Origin: an uncultured Ruminococcus sp.
GTDB lineage: Bacteria > Bacillota > Clostridia > Lachnospirales > Lachnospiraceae
Direction of reading: 5' to 3'
DNA length: 64,000 nt
Assembly: GCA_900541505.1 (NCBI GenBank)
Contig: UQKK01000013.1
Location: forward strand, 13,669 to 77,668
The notes under the pieces were generated by a model. That model ran no database searches and was not told the DNA's origin. It worked only from the letters and a program-made list of their open reading frames with translations. This document shows positions 15,842 through 25,471 of this stretch, piece by piece. Each line of letters begins with the position of its first letter. Position 1 is the stretch's first letter. Both the position numbers and the translations under genes were made by a program.

Positions 15842-17260
15842 CTACTCTACCGTATCCAAGTCAAATCCAAAGTATCTCACCGCGTTATTGTAGGAGATAT
15901 CTTTGACGATTCCGCCTAATACTTCCATATCCTTCGGATACTCGCCGTTCTCCACCCATGTTCCGAACAGGTCGCAGAGGATTCTTCTGAAATACTCATG
16001 ACGTGTATAGGAGAGGAAGCTTCTGGAGTCTGTCAGCATGCCGACAAAGTTGCTTAAGCATCCTAAGTTTGCAAGGGATGTGAGCTGTTTTGTCATGCCC
16101 ACCTTGTGGTCATTGAACCACCACGCGGAACCCTGCTGGATTTTTGCCGCCGCGCTGGAATCCTGGAAGCAGCCCAGGATTGTGCCGATTGCCTCGTCGT
16201 CGTTGGGGTTCAGGCTGTAAATGATGGTCTTCGGCAGGTCTCCTGTTTTATTCAGGGCATTTAAGAAGTCTGCCATCTGTCCGGACGGAGCATAGTTGTT
16301 GATGCAGTCAAATCCGGTATCCGGTCCCATCTTGTCAAACATCGGCGTGTTGTTGTCTCTCTTGCATCCGTAGTGGAGCTGCATAGCCCATCCCATTTTG
16401 CTGTACATCGCTCCCACAAAGAGCATGAACGCGGTCTTATATTTCAGCTCTTCTTCTTTGGTCACTTCCGCGCCGGAAAGTCTCTTGGCAAAGATTGCTT
16501 CAATCTCCTCATCTGAAGCTGGAGCATACATCACATACTCCAAGGCGTGGTCAGATGCACGGCATCCCATCTCGTGGAAAAATTCTGCTCTCTTCTCCAG
16601 CGCTTTCTTCAGGTCCGCGAAGGTATGGATTTCTGTTTCACTCACCTGTGCAAGCTTCTCCAGATATTCCGCAAATGTCGGTTTCTCGATGCCCATCGCT
16701 TTATCCGGGCGCCATGCCGGAAGCACCTGTACATCGAAGCTGTCATCAGCTTTTAACATCTTGTGCCATTCCAGAGAGTCAGCCGGGTCATCTGTGGTGC
16801 ATACCAGAGTCACACCGGACTGCTTAATAAGGTTGCGCACACTCATGGAATCCTGACTTAACTTCTCATTGCAGAGGTTCCAAACTTCCTCCGCTGTTTT
16901 TCCGTTGAGTACTCCGGTGTATCCGAAGTATCTCTGCAGCTCCAGATGGCTCCAGTGGTAGAGCGGATTTCCGATTCCTCTCTCCAGTGTCTCCGCCCAT
17001 TTCTGGAACTTCTCACGGTCGGTAGCATCCCCGGTGATGTATTTTTCATCCACACCGTTGGAGCGCATCAGACGCCATTTATAGTGGTCTCCGCCCAGCC
17101 ATACCTGTGTAATGTTCTCGAACTTTCTGTCCTCCGCGATTTCCTGCGGATTGATGTGGCAGTGATAGTCCAGAATCGGCGTTTTTGCCGCGTACTCATG
17201 ATACAGCTCCTGCGCTGTCTGTGTTGTGAGTAAAAAGTCTTTGTCCATAAATTGTTTCAT
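15842..17260 (-). CDS. uxaC: Glucuronate isomerase
   Basis: 472 residues, full length for the family. The amidohydrolase-like N-terminus carries the metal ligands in ILDYHCHINPQEIAEDRKF; later GDHYKWRLMRSNGV, LHYGCKRDNNTPMFDKMGPDTGFD and LTDSRSFLSYTRHEYFRRILC are typical. It converts D-glucuronate to D-fructuronate and D-galacturonate to D-tagaturonate in the cytoplasm. It is the last gene of the TRAP-transporter operon, starting 40 bp after the large permease gene, behind a TAGGAG site. Confidence 0.96.
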   Translation of the reverse strand: MKQFMDKDFLLTTQTAQELYHEYAAKTPILDYHCHINPQEIAEDRKFENITQVWLGGDHYKWRLMRSNGVDEKYITGDATDREKFQKWAETLERGIGNPLYHWSHLELQRYFGYTGVLNGKTAEEVWNLCNEKLSQDSMSVRNLIKQSGVTLVCTTDDPADSLEWHKMLKADDSFDVQVLPAWRPDKAMGIEKPTFAEYLEKLAQVSETEIHTFADLKKALEKRAEFFHEMGCRASDHALEYVMYAPASDEEIEAIFAKRLSGAEVTKEEELKYKTAFMLFVGAMYSKMGWAMQLHYGCKRDNNTPMFDKMGPDTGFDCINNYAPSGQMADFLNALNKTGDLPKTIIYSLNPNDDEAIGTILGCFQDSSAAAKIQQGSAWWFNDHKVGMTKQLTSLANLGCLSNFVGMLTDSRSFLSYTRHEYFRRILCDLFGTWVENGEYPKDMEVLGGIVKDISYNNAVRYFGFDLDTVE

Positions 17261-17300
17261 AACCCATCGCTCCTATCTTTTCTTTTTTAATTATATTTAT

Positions 17301-18608
17301 TTATACATATCCCATCAGGCTTGGCAGCCACAGTGAAAGCTGCGGGATGTAAGTCACCAGCATCAGCACCACAAAGATTGCCGCGAAGTAAACGAGCAGT
17401 TGTCTGAAGACGGTCTCTATCTTGACCTTTCCTACCTTAACACCCACGAACAAGGTCGTACCTACCGGAGGTGTGATGGTTCCGATACACAGGTTGAAAA
17501 TCATCATGATACCGAAGTGAATGGTATCCATTCCCAGAGCCGTGCAGACCGGCAGGAAAATCGGTGTGAAGATAAGGCACGCCGGTGTCATATCCATAAA
17601 AGTACCTACGAACAGCAGCAGGATGTTGATGATAAGCAAAATGATGTATTTGTTGTTCGTCAGACCCAAAAGCGCTGTGGAGATTGCCGTCGGTATCTGT
17701 GTGAACGCCATAACCCAGGACATGATGCTGGAAACACCGATGAGGAAGATGATGATTCCCGTCATCTCCGCACTGTCCTTAAAAATCTTCGGCAAATCCT
17801 TGATTTTGATGGATTTGTAGAAGAACAGTGAAAGCACCAGACTGTAAACAACCGCCACCACGGAACCTTCCGTCGCCGTGAAGATACCCGCAATGATACC
17901 GCCGATAACGATGATAATCAGAAGCAGGCAGGGAAGCGCCTGGAAAAACACATTCAGTTTTTCTTTGCCCGTCATCTTCACCCGGTTAATATATCCTCTT
18001 TTCTTTGCCAGTACAAAAATAACTGCCATACAAGCGAGTCCCCAGAGGATTCCCGGTATATAGCCCGCCATGAAGAGGGCAGCTACCGATGTTCCTCCGC
18101 TGACGAGAGAGAATGTAATCATAACGTTGCTGGGCGGAATCAAAAGTCCGGTGGGAGCTGTCGCGATGTTCGCCGCTGCGGAGAAGTTTCTGTCATACCC
18201 CTCTTCCTCCTCCACAGGTCCGATGATGGAACCCATAGCGGAAGCCGCCGCTGTACCGGAACCGGAAATTGCTCCAAAGAGCATATTTGCCACAACATTT
18301 GTCTGGGCAAGAGCTCCGGGAGCACGTCCGCACAAAAGCTTTGCCAGGTTGATAAGACGGATGGCAATTCCACCCTTATTCATAATATTTCCCGCCAGGA
18401 TAAAGAACGGTATCGCCAACAGCGAGAAGACCGAAATACCCGAGAAGATTCTCTGCGCGCCTGTCACGACCGCAATGTCAAAGGACATAATCGGAAGAAT
18501 CGCGAAGATGGATGAAACACCCAGGGCAACCGCAATGGGCACTCCGGCGATAAGCATGATAACCAGCAACACTAATATAATCAAACCACTTAATACTGCA
18601 ATATCCAT
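17301..18608 (-). CDS. dctM: TRAP transporter large permease subunit (DctM type)
   Basis: 435 residues with about twelve hydrophobic helices, in the DctM/IT superfamily (SIFAILPIMSF, FFILAGNIMNKGGIAIRLINLAK, GTAAASAMGSIIGP, GTFMDMTPACLIFTPIFLP, GTITPPVGTTLFVG). It forms the sodium-dependent translocation pathway. ATG 18608 follows GAGGGGAGG. It is encoded between the small permease and uxaC, so hexuronates are the probable substrate. Confidence 0.93.
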   Translation of the reverse strand: MDIAVLSGLIILVLLVIMLIAGVPIAVALGVSSIFAILPIMSFDIAVVTGAQRIFSGISVFSLLAIPFFILAGNIMNKGGIAIRLINLAKLLCGRAPGALAQTNVVANMLFGAISGSGTAAASAMGSIIGPVEEEEGYDRNFSAAANIATAPTGLLIPPSNVMITFSLVSGGTSVAALFMAGYIPGILWGLACMAVIFVLAKKRGYINRVKMTGKEKLNVFFQALPCLLLIIIVIGGIIAGIFTATEGSVVAVVYSLVLSLFFYKSIKIKDLPKIFKDSAEMTGIIIFLIGVSSIMSWVMAFTQIPTAISTALLGLTNNKYIILLIINILLLFVGTFMDMTPACLIFTPIFLPVCTALGMDTIHFGIMMIFNLCIGTITPPVGTTLFVGVKVGKVKIETVFRQLLVYFAAIFVVLMLVTYIPQLSLWLPSLMGYV

Positions 18609-18627
18609 ATCTGTTTCCTCCCCTCTC

Positions 18628-19128
18628 TTATTCTTCCTGAGCGGGCGTCTCACCTTTCGCCCGGATGATGTCGATAATGTTCAATATGTTATAAATCAGA
18701 ATAATCACACCACTGATTGGGATAACCAGATATACCGCGCCCATGGGGATTCCGAGGGACGCTGTCACCTGCGCGAACGCCAGCTTCGTGATGCTCACGC
18801 CGCCGAAGAGCAGCACAATCATTGTGAAAACAAATATCAGGATTTCAATGATGACATCCAGCACCATCTTTTTCTTCCCTGTCAGCTTGTCTGCCACAAA
18901 TCCCATTCTCATGTGGTCGCGTTTTCCGAATACCAATGCAGACGAAAACAGCGCCATCCATGTAAAGCTGTATGTCAGAAGCTCTTCCGAGACTGTACTC
19001 GGACTATTAAAAAAATAACGCACGACAATCTGATAGGTGCCGATTACAACCATCGCGGCAAAGATAAAAACACACAAAAATGTCAGCAGGCTGTCAAGTG
19101 CTTTTCGGATTTTTACTAATACTTCCAT
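18628..19128 (-). CDS. dctQ: TRAP transporter small permease subunit (DctQ type)
   Basis: About 166 residues and four transmembrane helices with the DctQ core YQIVVRYFFNSPSTVSEELLTYSFTWMALFSSALVFGKRDHMRMG. ATG 19128 overlaps no gene but its GGAGG site lies inside the last codons of the binding-protein gene, three bases after whose stop it begins, so translation is coupled. Confidence 0.92.
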   Translation of the reverse strand: MEVLVKIRKALDSLLTFLCVFIFAAMVVIGTYQIVVRYFFNSPSTVSEELLTYSFTWMALFSSALVFGKRDHMRMGFVADKLTGKKKMVLDVIIEILIFVFTMIVLLFGGVSITKLAFAQVTASLGIPMGAVYLVIPISGVIILIYNILNIIDIIRAKGETPAQEE

Positions 19129-19130
19129 AC

Positions 19131-20174
19131 TCAATTTCCTCCCTCAGCATTTACCTTCGCGTTAATTTCCTGAATGTGCTCATAAATATCAGCGATATCC
19201 GGGTTTTCTTTTATCATCTTCTCATGTAGAGGCTCTACCTTTTCTTTGAAGGCTTCCACATCCACCTCGATAAATTCTACACCCATCTCATTTTCCGCGT
19301 AGTCTTTCGCCTCCTGTACCTGTGTATCCCACTCTTCCATCTCAACTTCTGTGGAGATACGCGCCGCTTCCTGGAAGATTTCCAGTTCCTCATCGCTTAA
19401 CCCTTCTAAAAACTTCAGGTTGCCGATGAGCATGTCCGGCACCATCTGATGCATATTGTAGGAATAATACTTCGCCACTTCGCCGTGCTTGTTGTTCGTC
19501 AGCGCCAATTCGTTGTTCTCCGCTCCGTCGATTACGCCCTGCTGGATTGCCGTGTAAACCTCACCGAAACTCATGGGAGAAGCCGCCGCACCGAAAGCGT
19601 TCATCATAGACACACTCGCCGGGCTCTGCTGTACACGAATCTTTAAGCCTTTCAAGTCATCCGGTGTGTTGATTGGAGTCGTCGCATAGAAATTCCGCGT
19701 TCCGGCATTATACCATGTCAGCACACGAAATCCCGCCTCATCCGTGGATTCATAAATCGTCTCCATGTAATCCGTATCCTCCATGGTCTCATGGTAGGCT
19801 TCCTCTGATGTGAACAGATACGGCATACTGAAAATCTCGTATACATCCGCAAATGTTTCCAGGTTCGCAGTTCCCGCGACAACAAAGTCAATCGCGCCGG
19901 TCTGTGTCAACTCGATTGCCTTCTGCGCGGCTCCCAGAATCTCATTGGGGAAAATCTGTACTTCGTACTTATCTCCCAGGTTCTCCTCCACATACTCTTT
20001 AAACGCCAGAAGCCCGATGTGTTCCGGGTGGGTCTCCGACTGCGCGTGGGAAATCCTGATGATTCTCTTTCCTCCCGTGAAGGCGGACCCTCCGGTGGAG
20101 GAAGAACATCCAGCAAGCGTCATGAGCATGACACCGCAGAGGCATGCTGATACCAATCGTTTGATTCCTCTCAT
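19131..20174 (-). CDS. dctP: TRAP transporter solute-binding lipoprotein (DctP type)
   Basis: 347 residues. A lipoprotein signal (LVSACLCGVMLMTLAGC, lipobox LAGC with Cys at about 23) anchors it outside the membrane. The DctP core is clear: IRISHAQSETHPEHIGLLAFK, FPNEILGAAQKAIELTQTGAIDFVVAGTANL, and the carboxylate-binding Arg in LKGLKIRVQQSPASVSMMNAFGA. First gene of the transporter-uxaC operon, with LacI-type palindromes in its promoter region. Together with UxaC this indicates uptake of galacturonate or glucuronate. Confidence 0.93.
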   Translation of the reverse strand: MRGIKRLVSACLCGVMLMTLAGCSSSTGGSAFTGGKRIIRISHAQSETHPEHIGLLAFKEYVEENLGDKYEVQIFPNEILGAAQKAIELTQTGAIDFVVAGTANLETFADVYEIFSMPYLFTSEEAYHETMEDTDYMETIYESTDEAGFRVLTWYNAGTRNFYATTPINTPDDLKGLKIRVQQSPASVSMMNAFGAAASPMSFGEVYTAIQQGVIDGAENNELALTNNKHGEVAKYYSYNMHQMVPDMLIGNLKFLEGLSDEELEIFQEAARISTEVEMEEWDTQVQEAKDYAENEMGVEFIEVDVEAFKEKVEPLHEKMIKENPDIADIYEHIQEINAKVNAEGGN

Positions 20175-20462
20175 TTCTTTCTTCCTTTCTGTGAATCTAT
20201 GAAACTGTTACTTTGCACTTCCCATTCTGCCGTCTTCTGTCATGCCCTGCTGCCCGCAAAATGTAAGTACTTACATTTTTATTTTATTTGCAAGTTAATT
20301 TTTTGTCAATATGCTTTTAAATCTTTGGCATTTCTTACAATTTATCCCAGTTATAAGCAGATATATCTTTCTGTTTTTTGGCAAATTCCACCAACTCATT
20401 GTTAATGTAACCACTTACAACTTTCCATGTATACTATCCATCTTTTGTAAGTACTTACATCT
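20175..20462. promoter_or_regulatory. TRAP operon promoter region with LacI-type operators
   Basis: Two perfect palindromes, ATGTAAGTACTTACAT (20261-20276) and TGTAAGTACTTACA (20446-20459), and a near match TGTAACCACTTACA (20406-20419). The same motif stands before uxaA, so the LacI protein encoded at 20.9-21.9 kb is the likely ligand. Confidence 0.7.
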
Positions 20463-20819
20463 CTATTTCTGCACAAGGTGCACGGCAAACCCGCCGATTT
20501 CCTCTTTGATATATACTGCTGTCAGTTTGTCATTTTTATACTTGGCAGTCTCCATGTCTACTTCCACGCCCTGTTCCTTCAGGTATTCCACTGCTGCCGC
20601 CACATCTGTTGTCCCGATGGCGATATGACCATTTGCTCCCAGATAGGGTTTCTTCATCGCTTCCACAGCCGTACCCGCAAACACAGAGCTGTTGCCTACC
20701 TTCTTTGTAAAGCCGAAGATATCGTCAAATCTTCCAGCCACCTTACATGCTTCCTCCTCATTTGCGCAGTTAATTCCCACATGACGCAGTTCAAATCCAA
20801 GTTCCTCCAGTTTACTCAT
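20463..20819 (-). CDS. Stand-alone VOC-domain protein related to the Eda C-terminal domain
   Basis: 118 residues, one vicinal-oxygen-chelate unit: FELRHVGINCANEEEACKVAGRF, FGFTKKVGNSSVFAGTAVE, LGANGHIAIGTTDVAAAVEYL, IGGFAVHLVQK. The same sequence type occurs as a C-terminal extension of many Firmicute KHG/KDPG aldolases (from memory). Here Eda is single-domain and the extension is its own gene between the uxaC/TRAP operon and the LacI gene. It probably aids hexuronate or KDPG metabolism, perhaps as an isomerase or metal-binding accessory. The precise role is unknown. Confidence 0.7.
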   Translation of the reverse strand: MSKLEELGFELRHVGINCANEEEACKVAGRFDDIFGFTKKVGNSSVFAGTAVEAMKKPYLGANGHIAIGTTDVAAAVEYLKEQGVEVDMETAKYKNDKLTAVYIKEEIGGFAVHLVQK

Positions 20820-20888
20820 TGTTTGTCTCCTCCTTTTTCATAAAGATAGGTGTACAATCTTTTCCTTTGTACACCCGTTTATAGTTCG

Positions 20889-21893
20889 CTAAAAGTCTGT
20901 AGTACACCGTTTTACCAGATGACATTCCACGGGAACCTCCGCCGGGACTTCGCCCTCACCGCGCAGCAGCTTCATCATATTGTCAATGGTGAGGTTGCAC
21001 AGGCGTTCCCCCGTGTTATCGATTGTCGTCAGTTCCGGTTCACAGCAGACTGAAAGCTCTGAATTATTATATCCGATGACGGCGAGCTCCTCCGGCATCT
21101 TCATCTTCCTGGCATGGGCGTATTTCACAGCCCCCACAGCCAGTCCATCTTCCGTGGCGAGCACACTGTCAAATTCCAGGTCTCTGCGCGCCAGCAGGAT
21201 ATCTCTCACATAGTGTACCTGATTTTTCGCATACAGCTTCAAATCTCCCAGCACGGGAAGTCCGTGGCTCTTTAATGCCGCCTCATATCCTTCCATCTTC
21301 CTCCTCGCGCTGTAGGAACTGGAATCTGTCAAAAACAAAATCCGCTTTCTCCCGGACTCGATAAGCTGAGATGCCGCTTCATATGTAGCCTCATAATCCT
21401 GACTGTATACACTGTATAGATTTTTCCCTTTCATACGCCCGTTTATCAAAAAGACCGGAATCTCCTGCGCTGCTTTGCGAATATAAGCAGTAGATTCATC
21501 ATCTGTCCCATCTCCCGCATAGGTAGAGCCCACCATCACCAGAGCATCAATCCGCTTTTTCAGTATCAGCTCCATCGCCTGTTCTTTCTTCTCCTGCTGA
21601 TGGCTGCTGGAATACAGGATACAGTCATATCCGTATCCCCTCAGGCGCCGTTCTAAAAATGCCACCGCAGACGCCATAAACGCATCCGCCACATCCGGGC
21701 AGATGATTCCGATGGTCTTCATGGAATCCAGCCCCAACCCTCTGGCAAATACATTAGGAGTGTAGTTATACTCCTCCATCACTGCCCGCACCCTGCTCTT
21801 CGTCTTCTCACTCACTCTGGGGCTGTCATTGACAACCCGCGAAACCGTTGCAATGGAAACCCCTGCGATTTTCGCTATGTCGTAGATATTCAA
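20889..21893 (-). CDS. LacI-family regulator of hexuronate genes
   Basis: 334 residues. A classical LacI headpiece (IYDIAKIAGVSIATVSRVVND, SEKTKSRVRAVMEEYNYTPNVFARGL) precedes a PurR/CcpA-like effector domain (IGIICPDVADAFMASAV, RILFLTDSSSYSARRKMEGYEAAL, ELAVIGYNNSEL). The apparent start is TTG, 10 bp after GGAGG; no in-frame ATG is near. Palindromes TGTAAGYRCTTACA before dctP and uxaA, and near its own promoter, indicate local repression relieved by a hexuronate intermediate. Confidence 0.87.
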   Translation of the reverse strand: MNIYDIAKIAGVSIATVSRVVNDSPRVSEKTKSRVRAVMEEYNYTPNVFARGLGLDSMKTIGIICPDVADAFMASAVAFLERRLRGYGYDCILYSSSHQQEKKEQAMELILKKRIDALVMVGSTYAGDGTDDESTAYIRKAAQEIPVFLINGRMKGKNLYSVYSQDYEATYEAASQLIESGRKRILFLTDSSSYSARRKMEGYEAALKSHGLPVLGDLKLYAKNQVHYVRDILLARRDLEFDSVLATEDGLAVGAVKYAHARKMKMPEELAVIGYNNSELSVCCEPELTTIDNTGERLCNLTIDNMMKLLRGEGEVPAEVPVECHLVKRCTTDF

Positions 21894-22254
21894 TGTTCAT
21901 CCGCCTCCATTTCCATACAGCGTGTTACTTTGTTCTCATCTTCTTTTACCCTATGCGTAACCGCTTACATTTTCTTTCATTATATAAAATAATATGGGAA
22001 CTTACAATCTCTTTTTCTCTGTAATATCTTCCAAAAATCCAATGCAATTTTTATTAAAAATGCCGATTTTTTTCTCATTTCACCCTCTTTTTCCGATTAG
22101 GGTTGACGGCAGAATAAAAATGTTGTAGCTTAAATGTAAGCACTTACATCTTTATTTTCATGTGGGCGTTTCTGTATTGCCTCTTATAGACATCTCTCCA
22201 CCTGAAAATCGCAGTAACAGATGTAGAAAATGCATACAAAGAAAGGATGCAGTT
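21894..22254. promoter_or_regulatory. Divergent promoter region of the LacI gene and uxaA
   Basis: ATGTAAGCACTTACAT (22134-22149) is a LacI-type palindrome just downstream of a promoter candidate TTGACG (22103-22108) - 17 bp - TAGCTT (22126-22131), the position expected for a repressor. A weaker TGCGTAACCGCTTACA (21955-21970) lies near the LacI gene and could mediate autoregulation. The AAAGGA at 22242-22247 decides the uxaA start. Confidence 0.65.
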
Positions 22255-23736
22255 ATGAAAACCTATTTACAAATCAATCCAAAAGACAACGTGGCAGTCG
22301 CGCTCGCTCCTCTGTCATCCGGCACTGCCGTAGAACTGGACGGATTTTCCCTTACTTTAAATGAAGACATCCCGCAGGGACACAAGTTCGCCCTCAAGGA
22401 TATCAAAAAGGACGAGCAAATCATCAAATACGGATGTCCCATCGGATTTGCCAAGGAAGACATCTCCACCGGTTCCTGGGTACATATCCAGAATATCCGC
22501 ACCGGTCTGGGAGACCTTCTGACCTATACCTATGACAAACAGGACACCACCTTAGAGCCCACAGAAGAACGATTTTTCCAGGGCTTCCGCCGTCCTGACG
22601 GCAAAGTGGGCGTGCGCAACGAACTGTGGATTATCCCCACTGTCGGATGCGTCAACAATGTGGCAACTGCTATCGAACGCAGAGCGCAGAACCTTGTCAG
22701 CGGCTCCATTGAAGCGGTGGCGGCATTCCCTCATCCATACGGATGCTCCCAGATGGGGGACGACCAGGAGAACACCCGCCGCATCCTGGCGGATTTCATC
22801 CATCACCCGAACGCAGGAGGAGTCCTGGTACTCGGGCTTGGCTGTGAGAACAGCAACATTGATGTGCTCAAAGAATATATCGGAGAATATGACCCCAAAC
22901 GCGTAAAATTCCTCGTCTGCCAGGAATCAGAGGACGAGATAGAGGACGCCCTCTCACTTCTGTCCGAGCTGGCGGAGTATGCGGGCAGTTTCCAGCGTGA
23001 ACCCATCAGCTGCAGCGAGTTGGTTATCGGAATGAAATGCGGCGGCTCAGACGGACTGTCCGGCATCACTGCCAACCCGACCGTGGGCGCGTTTTCCGAC
23101 CTGCTCATCTCCAAAGGCGGAACCACTATCCTCACAGAAGTACCGGAGATGTTCGGCGCGGAAACACAGCTTATGAACCGCTGCGCCAACGAAGAGCTCT
23201 TCCAGCAGACTGTAGATTTGATAAACGACTTCAAGGAATACTTCAAACGGCATGACCAGACCATATATGAAAACCCCTCACCGGGAAATAAGAAGGGCGG
23301 TATCTCCACTCTGGAGGACAAGTCCATGGGATGTACACAGAAATCCGGTACTGCGGCAGTGACCGGCGTGCTCGGCTACGCGGAACCCGTCAAAGTAAAG
23401 GGGCTGAACCTCTTGAGCGCTCCCGGCAACGACCTGGTAGCAGCCACAGCACTGGCAGCTTCCGGCGCGCACATCGTTCTGTTCACCACCGGACGGGGAA
23501 CACCGTTCGCCTCTCCGGTACCGACTGTGAAGGTATCCACGAACAACACATTGTTCGAGAGGAAAAATAACTGGATTGACTTCAACTGCGGCACCCTCGT
23601 GGAGGGCGAGACATTGACTGAACTGCGCGACCGCTTCTTTGATTATGTCATCGAGGTTGCTTCCGGCAAACAGGTAAAATCCGAGGAAGCCGGATTCCAT
23701 GATATGGCAATCTTTAAACAGGGCGTTACATTGTAG
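22255..23736 (+). CDS. uxaA: Altronate dehydratase (UxaA family)
   Basis: 493 residues. An N-terminal SAF domain (residues about 1-90) is followed by the UxaA/GarD catalytic domain: GFRRPDGKVGVRNELWIIPTVGCVN, AAFPHPYGCSQMGDDQENTRR, KCGGSDGLSGITANPTVGAFSD, EDKSMGCTQKSG. It dehydrates D-altronate to KDG using an iron or manganese centre. Galactarate dehydratase is a relative, but adjacency to uxaB supports altronate. The ATG at 22255 is the first with a ribosome site. Confidence 0.92.
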   Translation: MKTYLQINPKDNVAVALAPLSSGTAVELDGFSLTLNEDIPQGHKFALKDIKKDEQIIKYGCPIGFAKEDISTGSWVHIQNIRTGLGDLLTYTYDKQDTTLEPTEERFFQGFRRPDGKVGVRNELWIIPTVGCVNNVATAIERRAQNLVSGSIEAVAAFPHPYGCSQMGDDQENTRRILADFIHHPNAGGVLVLGLGCENSNIDVLKEYIGEYDPKRVKFLVCQESEDEIEDALSLLSELAEYAGSFQREPISCSELVIGMKCGGSDGLSGITANPTVGAFSDLLISKGGTTILTEVPEMFGAETQLMNRCANEELFQQTVDLINDFKEYFKRHDQTIYENPSPGNKKGGISTLEDKSMGCTQKSGTAAVTGVLGYAEPVKVKGLNLLSAPGNDLVAATALAASGAHIVLFTTGRGTPFASPVPTVKVSTNNTLFERKNNWIDFNCGTLVEGETLTELRDRFFDYVIEVASGKQVKSEEAGFHDMAIFKQGVTL

Positions 23737-23859
23737 GCGCAGCCCGGCACAACCGCACCTGCACACCGCAGCAAACAATCACTCTGCGAAAAGCGCAGGC
23801 GGCGGTATCAACAGAGTTACAATACCAAATGGTAAATTTATAAAGGAGGCATTTTTGCT

Positions 23860-25329
23860 ATGAAAACTATCAACGAAACAGTAGAGAAAGTTTACGGAAA
23901 TTACCCGGAAAAGGTTCTGCAGTTTGGCGAAGGAAATTTCCTCCGCGCATTCGTCGACTGGATGATTGACAAGGCGAACCGTGACGGTGTATACCAGGGC
24001 AGCATCGTACTCTGCCAGCCCATCGCTCAGGGTCTCAAGGACATGATTAACGCGCAGGACGGCGTTTACACTCTCGCTATGCGCGGAGCTGAAAACGGAG
24101 AAGCTGTAGAAAATATCGAGACTATCACTTCCGTTTCCCGCTGCATCAACCCTTATGAGGACTACGAGTCACTCATGGAGATTGCCAGAAGTGCAGACCT
24201 GGAAGTTGTCGTATCCAACACCACTGAGGCAGGAATCGCTTATCACGAAGGTGACAAACTGACAGACAAACCTCCGGTATCCTTCCCGGCAAAGGTAACC
24301 GCTTTCCTTTACGAGAGATACAAAGCATTTGACGGCGACAAGGACAAAGGTCTCCTCTTCCTTCCCGTAGAGCTCATCGACAACAACGGCGCTGAGTTAA
24401 AGAGAATCATCCTCCAGTACGCAAATGAGTGGGAACTCGGCGATGATTTCATCAACTGGGTAGAGACAGCCAATGAGTTTACAAGCACTCTGGTAGACCG
24501 TATCGTTACCGGATATCCGAGAGATGAGGTTGCTTATTTCGAGGAGAAACTCGGCTACAAAGACAACATCATCGACACCAGCGAGCTGTTCAACCTCTGG
24601 GTTATCGAGGGCGACAAAAAATGGGCGGACAAACTTCCGGTACATAAGACAGACGCCAATGTCATCTGGACAGACGATGTAAAACCATATAAGAAGAGAA
24701 AGGTACGTATCTTAAACGGAGCGCACACCTCCACTGTACTGGCAGCTTATCTGGCAGGATACGATATCGTGATGGACTTTATGAAAGACGATACGGTACG
24801 TACCTTCATGAATGATGTCATCTATAAAGAAGTCATCCCCACACTGGATTTACCGAAGGACGAGCTGGAATCCTTCGCAGCAGCAGTAAATGACCGCTTT
24901 GCGAACCCGTACATCAAACACAAACTGCTGGACATCGCGCTGAACTCCTGCTCCAAATTCAACGCACGCTGCCTGCCCTCTCTCCTGGGATATGTGGAAG
25001 AAAAAGGCACACTTCCGACCTGCCTGACCTTCTCTCTGGCCGCGTTCATCAAGTTCTACCAGGGCGAGATGAAAGACGGTGTCTACACAGGTACAAGAAA
25101 AGGCGGCACCCAGTACCAGATTCGCGATGACGAGGCAGTACTGAACTTCTTCGCTGATGTGTGGGCAAACAAGGATGCCGATGGAATCGCACAGGCAGTC
25201 CTTTCCAACACCGCGTTCTGGAGCGGCAAAGACCTGACCGAAGTGGCAGGACTCAAAGACGCTGTTGCGGGATACTTAAAAGAGATGGAAGAAAAAGATG
25301 TCAAAGATATCATGAAGGCTTTGATATAA
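23860..25329 (+). CDS. uxaB: Tagaturonate reductase (altronate oxidoreductase)
   Basis: 489 residues of the mannitol dehydrogenase superfamily: VLQFGEGNFLRAFVDWMIDKAN, VSNTTEAGIAYH, FLPVELIDNNGAELKRIILQYA, and RKVRILNGAHTSTVLAAYLAGY. It reduces D-tagaturonate to D-altronate with NADH, feeding UxaA. A good AAAGGAGG site precedes the ATG. It follows uxaA by 123 bp with no terminator visible, so they form an operon. Confidence 0.94.
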   Translation: MKTINETVEKVYGNYPEKVLQFGEGNFLRAFVDWMIDKANRDGVYQGSIVLCQPIAQGLKDMINAQDGVYTLAMRGAENGEAVENIETITSVSRCINPYEDYESLMEIARSADLEVVVSNTTEAGIAYHEGDKLTDKPPVSFPAKVTAFLYERYKAFDGDKDKGLLFLPVELIDNNGAELKRIILQYANEWELGDDFINWVETANEFTSTLVDRIVTGYPRDEVAYFEEKLGYKDNIIDTSELFNLWVIEGDKKWADKLPVHKTDANVIWTDDVKPYKKRKVRILNGAHTSTVLAAYLAGYDIVMDFMKDDTVRTFMNDVIYKEVIPTLDLPKDELESFAAAVNDRFANPYIKHKLLDIALNSCSKFNARCLPSLLGYVEEKGTLPTCLTFSLAAFIKFYQGEMKDGVYTGTRKGGTQYQIRDDEAVLNFFADVWANKDADGIAQAVLSNTAFWSGKDLTEVAGLKDAVAGYLKEMEEKDVKDIMKALI

Positions 25330-25341
25330 TTCATCTTTCTG

Positions 25342-25370
25342 TTGACGAGTCGGTTTTCCGCCTCTATAAT
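25342..25370 (+). promoter_or_regulatory. Promoter of antisense RNA A
   Basis: TTGACG (25342-25347), 17-bp spacer and TATAAT (25365-25370): a near-consensus vegetative promoter, followed by ATACTTAACAAGGGAGCCG. Repeated in units B and C at the same spacing. Confidence 0.8.
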
Positions 25371-25376
25371 ATACTT

Positions 25377-25471
25377 AACAAGGGAGCCGAAAGCTAGCCG
25401 TAACCTAGCCACTCGGCAATATGTACTGCAAAATAGTGCCTTACTTTACCAGAGTGGGGGCACTATTTTTT
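25377..25471 (+). ncRNA. Predicted antisense RNA of toxin unit A
   Basis: Runs from a near-consensus promoter to a bidirectional hairpin AAAATAGTGCC...GGCACTATTTTTT. Its 3' part overlaps the 3' end of the convergent small peptide gene at 25463-25549, as in txpA/ratA-type systems. The leader begins GGGAGCCG, the same as the predicted toxin mRNA leader. Confidence 0.6.
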
